A stretch of 64,000 nt of DNA from Taudactylus pleione (GCA_031769625.1 JAUIMM010000583.1:310001-374000); one strand, 5' to 3'. Counted from the stretch's first letter, positions 47,601 to 59,454 are shown. Notes: generated by a model not told the origin, from the letters alone. Program-made: numbers and translations.

Positions 47601-48715
47601 GTCAGATTATAGAATTATACTCTATACTAAGCACCAGATCTCGCAATGATATTCACCTAGTATATAATGATCGGCCAACAATAATGCATCTGAAATGGAT
47701 CCGGGCGCAATGAGCGCTCTGGTACTGAAACCGGTTTGGCTCCTGCTGTCTATTTTATTAGGTTATAATAAAGAGGTTAAAAAAATAAAAGATTTGTTTG
47801 TGGAATAAATTGCAGTTAAATGTTTTATTATTAACCCCGTGTCAGTGACATCATCATCCTCAGGTTCCTGAAAGCCCGGTCTGAGCGCGAAACTACAAAA
47901 GTGAATTTTGGAGCTGATTCTAAAGAGGGAGCAAAGCAGTAATATTGTATCCAGAACAAACCATGCTGCAATGCCAGGGGGGGAAATACATGTATTATGT
48001 CTGCATGCAGGTTAAATACCGGCTGCCTTTGCAGTTATGGCTCGATTCTGAGATTTACGCTACTACAATCACACGAGCTTTCTCACGGATCACAATTGCT
48101 AATATCTGCTAATAGCTTCCAAAGATTAGCCGAGCATAGAAACGCCGTCTTCTCATATCCGTCCGACGATGTGCAACCACGTAAACATCGGTAACATCGA
48201 CGCACAGCAGGCAGCTTCTAAGTGACGTCTGACCAGCCACAAACACTGCGTCTCTCCTGACACACAGAGAGCTCTCGTGCTGCGCAGGAAATCGCAACGG
48301 CTAATTTATGTACGCCCACGAAACGGTGCTTCAACAGCCAGACGCCTATGTTCTTCTAACCACCCCTGATTAATGCGATATGCGACACTTGTATATCTGT
48401 GTGCGACTGAGCCTATACGAAGCACAACGGACCTTGGCGTGGATAAAGCTGTGGCACCGTAGCACTTTATATACACAATCAGACTTAAAAAGATATAGAC
48501 GTGTCACACATCACATTAGTCAGCGCTGTCTCCCGGTTTGTTGAAAAAGATGCTCCGCACAAGCGTCAGTCAGGCGGTCCTGGCACGCCGAGATAGGCTG
48601 CATGTCGCAACTGCGGCAGTAGTGTACGAGGACTTATCTGTACCCTCCTTGGTCTTCTCTAACCTCGTGCTGTACCAAACTGCTGACTTGTCACACCTCG
48701 CTTGTCTAACACTAA
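47601..48715. other. Unassigned intergenic stretch
   Basis: No gene was recognised. The segment near 48030-48310 (TCGATTCTGAGATTTACGC, several CGTC motifs) may be a diverged MITE. Confidence 0.35.
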
Positions 48716-49314
48716 GAGCCTGATTCAGAGCTGGACGCAATTAGCGCTCGCTCGTCCTGAAAATAGGGGTGGCTATTCAAATGAACCGTTCGCTGTTTGC
48801 GGTCTGTTCACGCCTCTAGGTCTGATCGAGCGTACAAAACTTGCGGTCGTTTTTTGGGAAACTACGCCCCCTGGCCGCTCGCATCCTACGTCATGTCCGC
48901 TATTTATTAGATTAATCGAGTACATCGACCAGCGTATGAACTGCTCGCTATTCTTGTGGTTGGTTTTTGCTACCACAATTTTGTGAGCAGTTCTGGCTTA
49001 AAAAAAACCCAGTGACGTGGTCAATGACGCTGCTGTTTTAAATATGCACACCCATAAAACGCCCGTTTTGACCTGTAAGAACGCCTGCGATCGGATCTCC
49101 ACTCCCCGTTTTCAAGCACCTTCCCCTGTTACCACCCACATACGCCTCATTCTGTCACTCAAATTATCAGGCATTCGCTATTTTGCGAGCACATGAATTT
49201 CGGCCGCACTGACTGTTTCGCGCATGCGTATAACGATCCGTACGCATGCGCAGTTGGGCAAACATCGCTCGGAGCGAACGAGCTGCCACTTACGAGTGGC
49301 TCTGAATCAGGCCC
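48716..49314. mobile_element. Harbinger-like MITE (CTGATTCAGAGC family), 599 bp
   Basis: Flanked by TAA on both sides (48713-48715, 49315-49317). It starts GAGCCTGATTCAGAGCTGG and ends GGCTCTGAATCAGGCCC, a good inverted terminal repeat. The interior has CGCATGCGTA palindromes and no transposase frame. It is longer than the 3025 copy and shares termini and TSD type. Confidence 0.8.
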
Positions 49315-50671
49315 TAAGTGCCACCGTTTATAGTGGAACAGAGAGGACTTTTCCGCAGGCTGGCACTATGTTATAGAGCTGGGAGAGCCAGGTACTGCTG
49401 TCTGCCGGGCACAAGGCACCTATTATGGTCTCTATCACTGCGATACGTCAGCTCTCCCCATAGATAGGGGGGAGGGGGGTCACGTGCAGGAATAGCAGCA
49501 GCTCCTTGTGCTGACTTTTTCCATTTTGCACTTGGGGGCACGACAGCTCCACATTGTAACATGATTAAAAGCTGAAGAGACTCTGCCAAGAACGCTGCAG
49601 TGCCAGGGAACAGCCCGAATGTCCTCCATCATGTTCCTCTGCCAGCTGGGGAGGAGAAATCAGCTATGAAGGGAAAGTTACGATGAAAGACTGGCAGAAT
49701 AAATAATGCAGATTACCCGTTCTCTGAGAGCCGGTGACATCACTGAGGCGTGAAGCACAAGATGCCTCACACCTTAATGATGATACTAATTCCTAGTGAC
49801 TTACACCCTGGCAGACACCACAGCAGGTGAGCGGTGACTAACTGGCACCCGATTTATTATATAACGTCATCGGTGTAATCTGCACATTACGGTGTATCAC
49901 GTGCAGAGGCGGATGGTTTAGATTCCACATTCTGGGACGCTGCCTGTCGACGCCGCCCAATCCCAGCAGCCTGTCAATCATGCGACTTTTGGGGCACTGC
50001 GACCGAGATCGCAGAAACCGCTGCACACGCGCATCGGAGATGAACGTAAATATCGAGCCAGGAACCAGTCAGCGTAGGGGACAGTGGTATAACTCCATCC
50101 CGGCTGAGCGTATCCCCCCATGTTCCCATCATTAGGCCATTTCTGTGACGCGTTGTCTATTTACAGCCCAGGTGTCACTTATTGGGTGACAGCATAAGGC
50201 AGAAATGGCAGCACAGAGCATGTCAGGGCGAAGGGTTTTCTGTGCTGACACAGGAAGGGGACAGAGGGAATAGCTGGGATACAGTTTATCGGAGGTTAGA
50301 AATAGGAAACAGAACAGGTTTAGCGCCGGGGCCTCACTGATTCAGGAGCGGCTTCCAGGAAAGGATGAAACTTTGAATCTGGAGACGCCGGTTATTACCC
50401 AAGCTTCAGGTAGGTTCATGTATCGCTGCCAACAGTCCCTAATCTGCAGTGTCCTGATTTTTTTTTTTTAATATTTGGGCCAGGGAATGTGCCTGTGTAC
50501 ATTTCACTGCAGAACACAATTCCTCCTATTGTGTGTATTGATCCATTAAAGAGGTGTGTTTAATATATAATTATTACTAGAAAATCGGAGCCTGATTGAA
50601 ATGAGCTTGTCACGTTTTCTCCACCCCCTGCGTCCGCCGTGCATGAATACAGTAGTTGTGACGCCATAGAC
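49315..50671. other. Unassigned intergenic stretch
   Basis: No gene, RNA or clear element was recognised, apart from a T-run at about 50459-50469. Confidence 0.4.
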
Positions 50672-50875
50672 CACAGGTTCTCAAACTCGGTCCTCAGGAC
50701 CCCAAGCAGTGCATGTTTTCCAGGTCTCCTCACAGAATTGCTCGTGAAATAATTTGTTCCATCTGTGGATCTTTTAAAATGTGTCAGTGAGTAATGAATA
50801 CACCTGTGCACCTGCTGGGTGACCTGGAAAACGTGACCTGTGTGGGGTCCTGAGGACCGAGTTTGAGAACCACTG
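50672..50875. mobile_element. hAT-like MITE with 8-bp duplication CCATAGAC
   Basis: CCATAGAC stands at 50664-50671 and 50876-50883. The element begins CACAGGTTCTCAAACTCGG and ends CCGAGTTTGAGAACCACTG. The CAG.GGTTCTCAAACT terminus is a classic hAT (Charlie-type) end. It is 204 bp long with no coding capacity. Confidence 0.88.
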
Positions 50876-50883
50876 CCATAGAC

Positions 50884-52610
50884 ACAAGGTCCATTTATAT
50901 ACTAGTTCTATTGTATCCAGATTCCATCTAGACCGGCACGCCTAAGTTCTCCCGCTCCGCAGCAATGCGCTCATGGAAATTGCGCTGTGGGCACTTGGTG
51001 GTGCCATATGTAAATAGTGATTATATATGTGACATTGTGTCGCTGGTTGGGTGAAGCGCTGTGTAGATCAGAAGCTCTTGGGTCTCCAGGTAACTCTCCA
51101 ACCAATTACACCAAACATTCGTCAGCTCTCCTATTGGTCTAGAAGAGGGCGTGCTGCCTGTGTAGGGTGGGCCAGTGAATAGGACATGGGGGGTGGTATG
51201 GATTATTCTTTATGTGACCATCTATAAATGGTTGGCACTACACACCAGCTATCCAGGGGTTAATTAGCACAGAGACCTGGGGTTTAGCTGGAGGTGACAC
51301 CACAGAAATCATTTAATGAAAGGAAGAGACCCCTATCTGTGATAGTATATCAGCAGCATTTTACACAAGTGCGACAAAACGCAGCCTAGAGGGGGGAGGG
51401 GGGGCGCAGGCAAAGACTCGAGGGGCCGTCTGTACAGCCCATATGGCCAACACTCTGTAGTCGCGTGTGATCTGAGAGATACATGACTGATACAATAATA
51501 CCACTATCACACTGCCAGCAATAACCCGGGTTATTACACGTGAACGTGCAGCAACCTGGGATGCTGCTCAGTGTGAAAGGGCCCAGTTGAAATAACCCAG
51601 GTTGAGCGACCCAGCATTTCAATCCGGGTAACAAGCAGGGTAGAACGTGTGTTCAGCCCGGCTCACGGTGCAGTGTGGATGGGTAACTTGGGTCGATGCG
51701 ACCTAGGACCCTTTCACAGCTTAGGAAAAGTCAGCGCTTGGAGATGATCTCTTACCCAATCGCCGTCAGTACATGACGGCGGTGATGTCATCGGCCTGGC
51801 AATAAGCCTGGTCGGGCAGCCAGTCTAATAGAGGTGTCAGCGGGTCGCAGGCACGATGGACCCGTGTACAGTACACATTCCTGGTGCATCCCGGCAATGC
51901 AGTGAGAAAAGGGGAATAACTGGAGAGTTTATTTCTCATTCATTTTATATAGTTTATTGTTTAACATTTGAGACATTTTCTAAATATAGTATATACTCTT
52001 AAAAGCTGGTGTTAGTCCAAGTGAGGCGAGCAGCAGAGGGTTGGCACTGCCTGTATCAGGCATTACTGCAGGAGAAATTAAACAGCTGCCTGATACATCA
52101 TACATGCCCACTCTCCAGGAAGTTGTGGGTTGCTCCCGGTTTTTCGGGTAACCCCCTGGGAGAGTAGGCACTTCTCCCGCATCCTGCCCACTCCCTAGTA
52201 ATGTGGACACAATGGGGAGCATCTTACTGCGATTCCACGATCCATCGGGGCTTAATGGCGCGATCCTATGTTCATGGTTACATTTGGCTCCTCCCACTAT
52301 TCAAATGCCCACAGTTCTCTGCATTTCATTGAGAGGGGTGCGGCCTAATGACACAATAGTCCTGCCCCGCCCCCATCACTGCCCACTACTCCCGGGAACA
52401 AGACTTTAAATGCCGGTAAGTATGGACTACGTATGTAACCCACACATAAAGGCAGAATAACGAATAGTATTCAGCATGTGCCTGGGACAGCCATGTTACA
52501 TTGCCTTGGATTAATGCTCTTATTAGAGAGTTATTACAAACTAGCTGAGACACCCGGGGGTGCCCGGTTGAAGACTGGACCCTGAAGTACATCTGCAGCC
52601 TTTATTTGTT
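50884..52610. other. Unassigned intergenic stretch
   Basis: No gene was recognised. The segment at about 51520-51720 has inverted AACCCGGGTTATT/AATAACCCAGGTT modules and a CCCTTTCACAGC end, probably an old DNA-transposon fragment. Confidence 0.4.
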
Positions 52611-52796
52611 TACATTGTCCTTGCCTATAACCCCATTACATTGTCCTTGCCTATAACCCCATTACATTGTCCTTGCCTATAACCCCATTACATTGTCCTT
52701 GCCTATAACCCCATTACATTGTCCTTGCCTATAACCCCATTACATTGTCCTTGCCTATAACCCCATTACATTGTCCTTGCCTATAACCCCATTCCA
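52611..52796. repeat. 26-bp minisatellite, about 7 copies
   Basis: TACATTGTCCTTGCCTATAA plus CCCCAT repeats with near-perfect identity every 26 bp, indicating recent expansion. Confidence 0.95.
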
Positions 52797-52840
52797 TTCA
52801 TCCTGAAAAGGACCTTACTGCTTGCTGCCATGCATGCAAA

Positions 52841-53674
52841 CAGTGGCGTAACTACCAGGGGTGCAAAGGGTGAGGCTGCTATGGTGCCCGAGCTGCCTCT
52901 GTGGCCCGTTGCTCCCCCTGCACCCAGTCACGCACACACGGTGGGATGGTACAGTCAGGGCCGCTGAGGGGGGCCTGGGTGGCAGAGATGTTGATTTGGT
53001 GCCTGCTCGCCAGCTGATTACAGCTGGCGCACTGGCAGGCAGACATGGAGAGACAATGCCGCTGCTCGCGAGGCTTGAAGCAGTGGCGGCTCCTGATTGG
53101 CTGCCGGTCTGCGAGCTCCGATTGGCTCGCAACCGGTGCCAGATTCAAATTGCGCCGGCGCTGTCTGCCCATGTCGGTCGCTGCCTGCAGGTGCACCAGC
53201 TGTAGTTAGCTGGCGGCCCGGCAACCAAATCCACACCTGGTGGCTGCTGATGGCACACGGGAAGGCGAGAGACTGCTGGAGGGACACGGGGGGTGAGTTT
53301 CTGGGGGGGAGGCATAATGTGTAAGGGGCATTACTGTGTGGCATAAAGTTATAAGGGGCATTATCGTGTGGCATAATGTGTAAGGGGCACTACAATTGTG
53401 TGGAATAAGGTGTTATATGGGGCACTACTAGTACTTGGCATAATCTGTAAAGGGCATTAATGTGTGGTATAATGTGTAAGGGGCATTACTGTGTGGCATA
53501 ATGTGTAAGTAGCACTACTACTGCATGGCATAATGAGTATAAGGTACTACTGTGTGGCATAACCTGAATGGGCTCTGTGTGTGTGGGAAAATGTATGTGT
53601 TTTCTTTTTACCTCTGGGGGGGGAGGCTTTTACGACCCTGCTATGTGGCCCCCAAAGTTCTAGTTACACCCTTG
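52841..53674. mobile_element. hAT-like non-autonomous element, 834 bp
   Basis: An 8-bp duplication CATGCAAA lies at 52833-52840 and 53675-53682. The element starts CAGTGGCGTAACTACCAGGG and ends CTAGTTACACCCTTG. The CAGTGGCGTA start is a common hAT terminus. The interior includes repeats of GCATAATGTGTAAGGGGCA (about 53310-53560) and no transposase. Confidence 0.85.
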
Positions 53675-53920
53675 CATGCAAACGCAGAGGGCTGACTAAT
53701 ATATATCGTCTCTTTAAAAAGGACTAAAGCCGGGTACACACTAGACTGTGTGCGCTCCCGTGTGTGTAGTCAGCTACATCGCCTGTCAGACATCGGCGAT
53801 GGGCGACAACATTAGCAAGGGCCATGCTGCCGAATAATACAAATGGATATCAGAGGCGCTGTCTAAGCTGCAGGTCCAAAGGGGGTAGTCAGCCCCCTAA
53901 TAGATATACAAGTACAAGAA

Positions 53921-54336
53921 ATATGGTGAACCGCGCTATTATCAAATGGAATGCTTCAATATCTTTCAACAGTAAAAAATAATATGCATATTCATAAACA
54001 TGGGTAATATAATCATATAGAATATAAATTGTTTAAACATACACAGTGGCTTGGTTGAGTGTAATCAAATGGTTTAATATCAAATAAAATCACATAACAA
54101 ATTGGAAAATGTAATAAAATCAATGAGGATCACCTCATATATAGTAAGCAAGGTTCAGTCCAATGCAATGGTGGGTCCAATAAATTATATTGGCATGAAA
54201 GGGACAGTCTTGTGACAATCATGTGGTTCAAGTTAATTGTAACCTGTTGTATACAGACATGAGTCACTGTTCAATCCGGATTAATGTCCAGCAATAAATA
54301 ATTACCAGCCTCCAGTGGAGCGTCACGTCCTGATAA
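53921..54336. repeat. Left arm of perfect 416-bp inverted repeat
   Basis: Begins ATATGGTGAACCGCGC and ends GTCACGTCCTGATAA. It pairs with 54514-54929 throughout (positions sum to 108850). Confidence 0.95.
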
Positions 54337-54346
54337 TTGTAGCATT

Positions 54347-54392
54347 GCTACTGAAGAAGGTGTGGGTTATTCCACATTGAAACGCGTTTGGC
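54347..54392 (+). ncRNA. Hammerhead-ribozyme-like motif
   Basis: GCTA-CTGAAGA-[stem II]-GAAA-C-GC-GT-T-TGGC reproduces the type I hammerhead layout: the CUGANGA core at 54351-54357, a stem II of about 7 bp (GGTGTGG with CCACATT, two G-U pairs), GAAA at 54379-54382, a minimal stem III (AC/GT around GC), a cleavage triplet GTT at 54386-54388, and a stem I of GCTA with TGGC. Tiny stem III hammerheads of this form are known from Penelope-like elements. GUU is a weak cleavage triplet, so activity is doubtful. Confidence 0.45.
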
Positions 54393-54513
54393 TTTTCCCC
54401 CACCATCATTCCAATTGGGATATCACTAATTTGATTCCGGACCGGCTAACACATCTATTCCAGCCCACTCCTGTATCTGGAACCACGCATAATATACTGC
54501 CTAGTTTTGGACT

Positions 54514-54929
54514 TTATCAGGACGTGACGCTCCACTGGAGGCTGGTAATTATTTATTGCTGGACATTAATCCGGATTGAACAGTGACTCATGTCTGTATA
54601 CAACAGGTTACAATTAACTTGAACCACATGATTGTCACAAGACTGTCCCTTTCATGCCAATATAATTTATTGGACCCACCATTGCATTGGACTGAACCTT
54701 GCTTACTATATATGAGGTGATCCTCATTGATTTTATTACATTTTCCAATTTGTTATGTGATTTTATTTGATATTAAACCATTTGATTACACTCAACCAAG
54801 CCACTGTGTATGTTTAAACAATTTATATTCTATATGATTATATTACCCATGTTTATGAATATGCATATTATTTTTTACTGTTGAAAGATATTGAAGCATT
54901 CCATTTGATAATAGCGCGGTTCACCATAT
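54514..54929. repeat. Right arm of perfect 416-bp inverted repeat
   Basis: Exact reverse complement of 53921-54336. It is directly followed by the second copy of the 15-bp target duplication. Confidence 0.95.
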
Positions 54930-55316
54930 GCCATGCTGCCGAATGCAGCATGGCCCCCGCCCTCGCGGCTGTCATCGGCAAGTGTGTATGTACTTTCCGA
55001 TGCCTGCACCCCGATGCCGATACCGTCGCTTACAAGGTCAGTACACACTAGACATAGTCTTGTGTGTACTGGCCTTAACTCTAGATTTAATATGAACTGG
55101 CATGAGTCATAAAGTTTGACACTTGCTCAGACTGTGAGGGTAAAATTATACTTTTGTAGCTTTCACACAGATTTTTGTCAGACTGCCAATTTCCACTTCA
55201 GCCAACCCGGAACCTGTGTAATTTAAGAGTCCCCATTTTAGGGATTACATGACAGTGTGTGGCCCTGACAGAGTTTAAACCTAGGCACAAAGCTAATCCT
55301 GGTCAAACTTCACCAG

Positions 55317-56235
55317 CAGAGCCGGCCCTAACAAATTTGATTCCCTAGGCAAGATTTTGGCTGGTGCCCCCTTGCCTCTGACCCAGCAGCCTATGCCAGC
55401 ACAGCACACATCACCCAGCAGCACAGATCACAACAGCAGCCAGCAACACCCATCACCCTTCTCCCACAGCAATCTTCACCTACAGAGCTGTAATTATATA
55501 TTTTGCTGCCCAGTGCCAGCAAGTGCATTGGCGCCCCCACTACCCATATATTAAACAGGGACAGTGCGCACCGAAGGGGAGTGGCCACACAATAGTTCCT
55601 CCCAATTCAAATGAAGCCACATAGTAGTGCACCCTTATTCACATTACACAATGGGTAGTGCCCCTTATTCACGTTACACCACACAGTACCCCTTCAGCAG
55701 CATCTCTCAGGTCAGTCAGATCTATCCAGCAGGCAGCACCCCTCTGCCCAGTGCCCATCAGCCCCTGGTCCCCAGGCAGCACCCCTTTGCCTAGTGCCCG
55801 TCCCTCTCCCAGCTGAGCGAACTTACTTAGAGACCGACTCTGGTCTGACGGTCTGTCTGTCTCTTCTTCAGCCAGGCCTGGGAGTGGGACCATCCCTGCT
55901 GCAGTGGCTTCTCTTGATGCCTGGATGACGGGTGCTGGGCGATGGCGGCTAATGGAGGTGGAGCCGCGAGTTGTCACTCACAACTCAGCTCTGCAAAGGC
56001 CCATTGGAGGAGTGGCCGTGGCTGGACATGCGCAACTTGCCCTCCCACTGCCGTCTTACTTGTATCCAGACCGCTGAGCAACGATCCCCTTAGCGGCAGG
56101 CTGGGTGACGGCTGCTGCCATGCCCGGCTGGCAGCTCTGTCGCTATGGCGTAGCTGCAGAGCCGTGGGATTCCTCTAAGGCATTCCACATGCCATAGGCA
56201 TTTGCCAGGAATGCCTATGCCTAGGGTCGGCTCTG
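55317..56235. mobile_element. DNA-transposon-like element with CAGAGCCGGCCCTA termini
   Basis: Left end CAGAGCCGGCCCTA (55317) and right end CCTAGGGTCGGCTCTG (56220-56235) are inverted. The flanking 8-mers (TTCACCAG, TACAACAC) differ, so the target duplication is lost. The interior is GC-rich (AGTGCCC and CAGCACCCCT modules) without a transposase frame. Confidence 0.6.
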
Positions 56236-56630
56236 TACAACACCATGCCAATTTGGTGGAGCTAGGTCCAAAACTCCGGCCGTACATAAAGGACAGACGG
56301 ACAGCCACTTTCTCGCTATTCATCTAGGTGTGCGCACACCTGCTAGACCTCATAGCCGCCTTCTGGTTCTCCACCATTGTTTCCATTGCAATAACCTGGG
56401 TTCCATTAGTTGATGTGGAAATAGAATCCATTTCAGATGAGCCCCATAACTGAGCACAGCTTGTGGCATTCAGAGAATACAGACCCAGCCTATAATGATG
56501 TGAGCCCCCTGGCCGCTGTGATCTTATAACCAATAAATCCCTACTGTAAATGTAGGGAACATGTCCTCTCAGCGGGCACCTATATTAGCAGATGGCCTGC
56601 AGGCATTCCCGGGTCACACAGTGTATACTA
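56236..56630. other. Unassigned intergenic stretch
   Basis: No gene or repeat was recognised before the DIRS element begins. Confidence 0.4.
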
Positions 56631-56633
56631 TTA

Positions 56634-56796
56634 TTTCTACTTCAGGGTCCATAGGGGGTCCACAGGGTTGACCTTGGGGGGGTATAGCTGGATCTGGATC
56701 CACAGGCACCACGCAGTTAAAGCTTTCACTGTTCCCAGGATGCACTTGGGTCCGTCCTCCTCTATACCCCGCCCCCGAGCCACAGGCACCTCAGTT
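56634..56796 (+). repeat. DIRS left inverted terminal repeat
   Basis: Runs from TTTCTACTTCAGGGTCC to CACAGGCACCTCAGTT. It is the near-complement of 63366-63520, differing by small changes (for example GGGGGTCCACAGG against AGGGTCCACAGG). Confidence 0.85.
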
Positions 56797-57227
56797 TTAG
56801 TTGGTGCCCGGCCGGAGTCGGGTCACCCTGTTGCAGTGGGGCTGCAGGAGCAGCCCCTAAGCTTTATTTTAAAGAGAAAAGTTTTTTCTTTTTTTTCCTT
56901 TCTTTTTTACACTCAGAGAGGCTGAATCAGGCCCACTGTCCTTTAGCAGGGGAGAGGTATACAGGGGGACCGGTCCACTTGAAACCGCCTGGGAGTTCTG
57001 TTATGCCTTCCAGTAAAGATGGCCGCCGGAGAGGAGGAGTGGCCGAGAGATAAGAGCAGCTCAGCGACGCCAGACTGCTTGCTGAAAGGTGCGCTGAGCT
57101 GAGGGGAGGAGCCGCTAGACAGGGAAGGCTTCCTTCCCCTGGCTAGCAATTAACCCCCGGGTTGCTGGTCCCGCTTCCAGCCTACTACCCTGGTGGTCTA
57201 GCGGTCACGCGGGGTATTCCTCAGAGA

Positions 57228-57750
57228 GGGCTGAGCGCTCGCAAGCGGGTCGATGATGCCCTAGTGCGCATGCGCACGACGGAGGGAGCTCCGTCGTGCG
57301 CATGTGCGAGACCCGGGGAGCGACGGGGAAGCCGTCGCTCCAGGTCTCGCACCAAAGAGGGCGTGCTGTCAATGTTGATTGACAGCACGCCCCCTTTGGT
57401 GGGCGTGCCGGGGGCGTGGCTGCCAGACGGAGGCGTTCCCATGGGAACGCCTACCGTCTGGGTCCGGCCCCACTGACATCACCAGATGTCAGTGGGAGTG
57501 ATTTTGGATCTGATAGAGCCAAAATCACTCCAGGGCTTGCGGTCACCGAGACCCTACCGCAGGACCCTATCGCAAGCCCGATGGTCGCGATGGTCAAGAC
57601 CATCGCGACCATCATAATGGACACTCGTATAAGCTGTGGGTGGTAACCCACAGCTATGCGAGCGTCCAGGAGGACGCTCCAAGAAAATAAAAAAAACGCC
57701 CTGATTCATAGCGGGCGCTCGTTCAGAGAGTCCGGCTCTGAATCAGGCCC
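57228..57750 (-). mobile_element. Hairpin-rich MITE of the CTGATTCAGAGC family nested in the DIRS leader
   Basis: Read on the minus strand it starts GGGCCTGATTCAGAGCCGG like the 3025 element. It shares the CTCGCATAGCT, GAGACC..GACGG, GCGCATGCGCA and GCTTGCGAGCG modules in the same order. It carries about 250 bp more, in which one stem-loop follows another (for example GACAGCACGCCCCC, CGTTCCCATGGGAACG, CACTGACATC.GATGTCAGTG, GGTCGCGATGGTC.GACCATCGCGACC). The far end (about 57228) lacks a clear terminus, so the boundary is approximate. Confidence 0.65.
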
Positions 57751-58119
57751 AGTGTACACAGCGCTATAGCCCTCCCAGACACTGAATCTGGGCGGTTGAT
57801 TGTAGCGAATGGTGCAGTGAGTACTAACTTTTCTGCATTGTATGTGACTATTGCTAGTGCTGCCGGTCTGTGACTTATTCTCATAACTGTCAGCTTATAC
57901 CTATCCCTGTCCTTCTCCTACGGCCGGCAGGTGTGTGGGGAAAGGGCATTTTTCTGGTAACCTCATTTATATAAATCACGTATTTGTGAGGTCAGTCACA
58001 TACTGTTGTGTGCTACACAGTACCATATCTGGGCTGTTTGTGTTGCATACTGGTGAGTGCGCGGTTGTTAACACCGTAATTCCTCTGGTGATACGTATTC
58101 ATTAAGTATTTACTGTATC

Positions 58120-59454
58120 ATGTCTGATGAGGAGATTGAGAGCCCCGGTGCTCCTGTGTTGTTTTCCTGCAGACGCTGTTCTGCGAGAGTGGATAGGGAA
58201 GATTTATCTCCAGATGGTCTGTGCAGGCGGTGCCAGCTGGTACCTGATCCCTCTAAACCCCCTATATCGCAGGACCCTCCTTGGGCGATGTTTTCCCAGG
58301 TGCTGGCATCTATTGCAGACCGTTTATCGGTCCCAACAACGCTCCCTTCTCAGGCGTTGCCCCAGCCGAACATCCCCCATTCCCCGGGTATTACGCAGTT
58401 TTTGCAGTCTCCCCCCAGATCCCGGACTGTGGGTCCCTATACAGGGCTGCCTGTGTATGTCCAGTCTCCCGCTGTGACGCAGCAGTCTGTGGTGCCTGTT
58501 CAGAGTTTTCCTAAGTCGGTTCCTCCGCCCTAGGTAGATGCTCTCTCCAGCTCGGTACTGAATCTGGCGGCCTCATCTTCAGCGTTTCAGTCGATGTTGC
58601 AAAGTGATGTGCCACCAAGGGCGTCTAAGCGTCCTGTTGTGGGTTCACTGACGGCGCATTTGTCGGACTCGGACGGGTCAGATGATGGAGAGATTCATGA
58701 GGACTCTGACTCTGATGCCGTGGGCCAGGAGGTAGAGACTAAGTCCTCCATTAATGTGCCGGCATTGGTTAGGGCGGTGCGGGCTATCCTCCATATAGAG
58801 GATGATGCGCCGGCTCCTAGGTCGAAGTTTCCTAATTTTAAAAAGGCTAAGGTAACTTTGAATGTTTTTCCCCTGTCTGACCAATCGACGGATCATATGG
58901 CGGTGGCCTGGCAGTTGCCCAGTAAGAGATTCCAACCGCAGAAATGGTTGGCGTCTAATTATCCTTTTCCTGAAGCACATTGCAGGAAATGGGAAACACC
59001 ACCGGCGGTGGATTCCCATGTCACCCGCTTAATTAAGAGCGCTACGTTGCCATTGCCATCTATCTCTTCTCTGAAGGATCCCACGGACAGGAAAGTGGAG
59101 ACTTGTTTAAAGTCTATCTATTCCCTCTCTGGAGCTGTGGCCCGTCTGTCCATGGCCATCTCTTGGGCGGCTAAGGCCATTGAGAGCTGGGCCAACGCGT
59201 TGGAAGATATCTTTCCGGACGATGCTCCGGATATCCAGAGGGCATTGGTGGGACAAATGAGAGACGCGGCTTCATATATTGGGGAGGCGTCATTAGATGC
59301 TAGCCTGCTGGCCTCTAGGGTGTCGGCTGCAGCTGTGTCGGCTCATCGGTCCTTGTGGCTGCGGTCCTGGAAGGCGGACGCGTATTCTAAAAAGGCCTGG
59401 AGGCCTTACCTTTTAATGGGGAGTTGCTATTCAGTCCGGACTTGGACAAAATAG
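58120..59454 (+). pseudogene. DIRS gag-like ORF, interrupted
   Basis: The frame opens MSDEEIESPG and carries a Cys cluster (Cys 17, 20, 35, 38: CRRC..LCRRC), a probable zinc-binding treble clef seen in DIRS gag proteins. An in-frame TAG at 58531-58533 splits it and the same frame resumes at VDALSSSVLNLA. Later segments (SDSDGSDDGEIHEDSDSD, VRAVRAILHIEDD, DPTDRKVE) fit the DIRS gag pattern that ends in an alpha-helical domain. A frameshift at about 59420-59450 moves the end (FSPDLDKIVDTLAKSKSAFLP) to another frame. Confidence 0.75.

Larger units (their letters stand above)
53836..54929. mobile_element. Recent fold-back retroelement insertion with 15-bp target duplication
   Basis: The 15-mer GCCATGCTGCCGAAT occurs at 53821-53835 and again at 54930-54944, framing 1094 bp. 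The insertion comprises 85 bp of single-copy sequence (53836-53920), a 416-bp arm (53921-54336), a 177-bp centre and an exactly complementary 416-bp arm (54514-54929). I matched the arms base by base and found no mismatch or gap. A long duplication suggests target-primed reverse transcription rather than a cut-and-paste transposase. The centre contains a hammerhead-like core. A Penelope-like non-autonomous element is the best guess. An assembly fold-back artefact is less likely because of the duplication. Confidence 0.7.
53729..55075. mobile_element. Small DNA-transposon-like element hosting the palindromic insertion
   Basis: Left end GCCGGGTACACACTAGAC (53729) and right end GTCTTGTGTGTACTGGCC (about 55058-55075) are inverted relatives. 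The element proper is only about 240 bp. The remainder is the insertion at 53836-54929 plus its 15-bp duplication. The superfamily is not clear. Confidence 0.6.
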
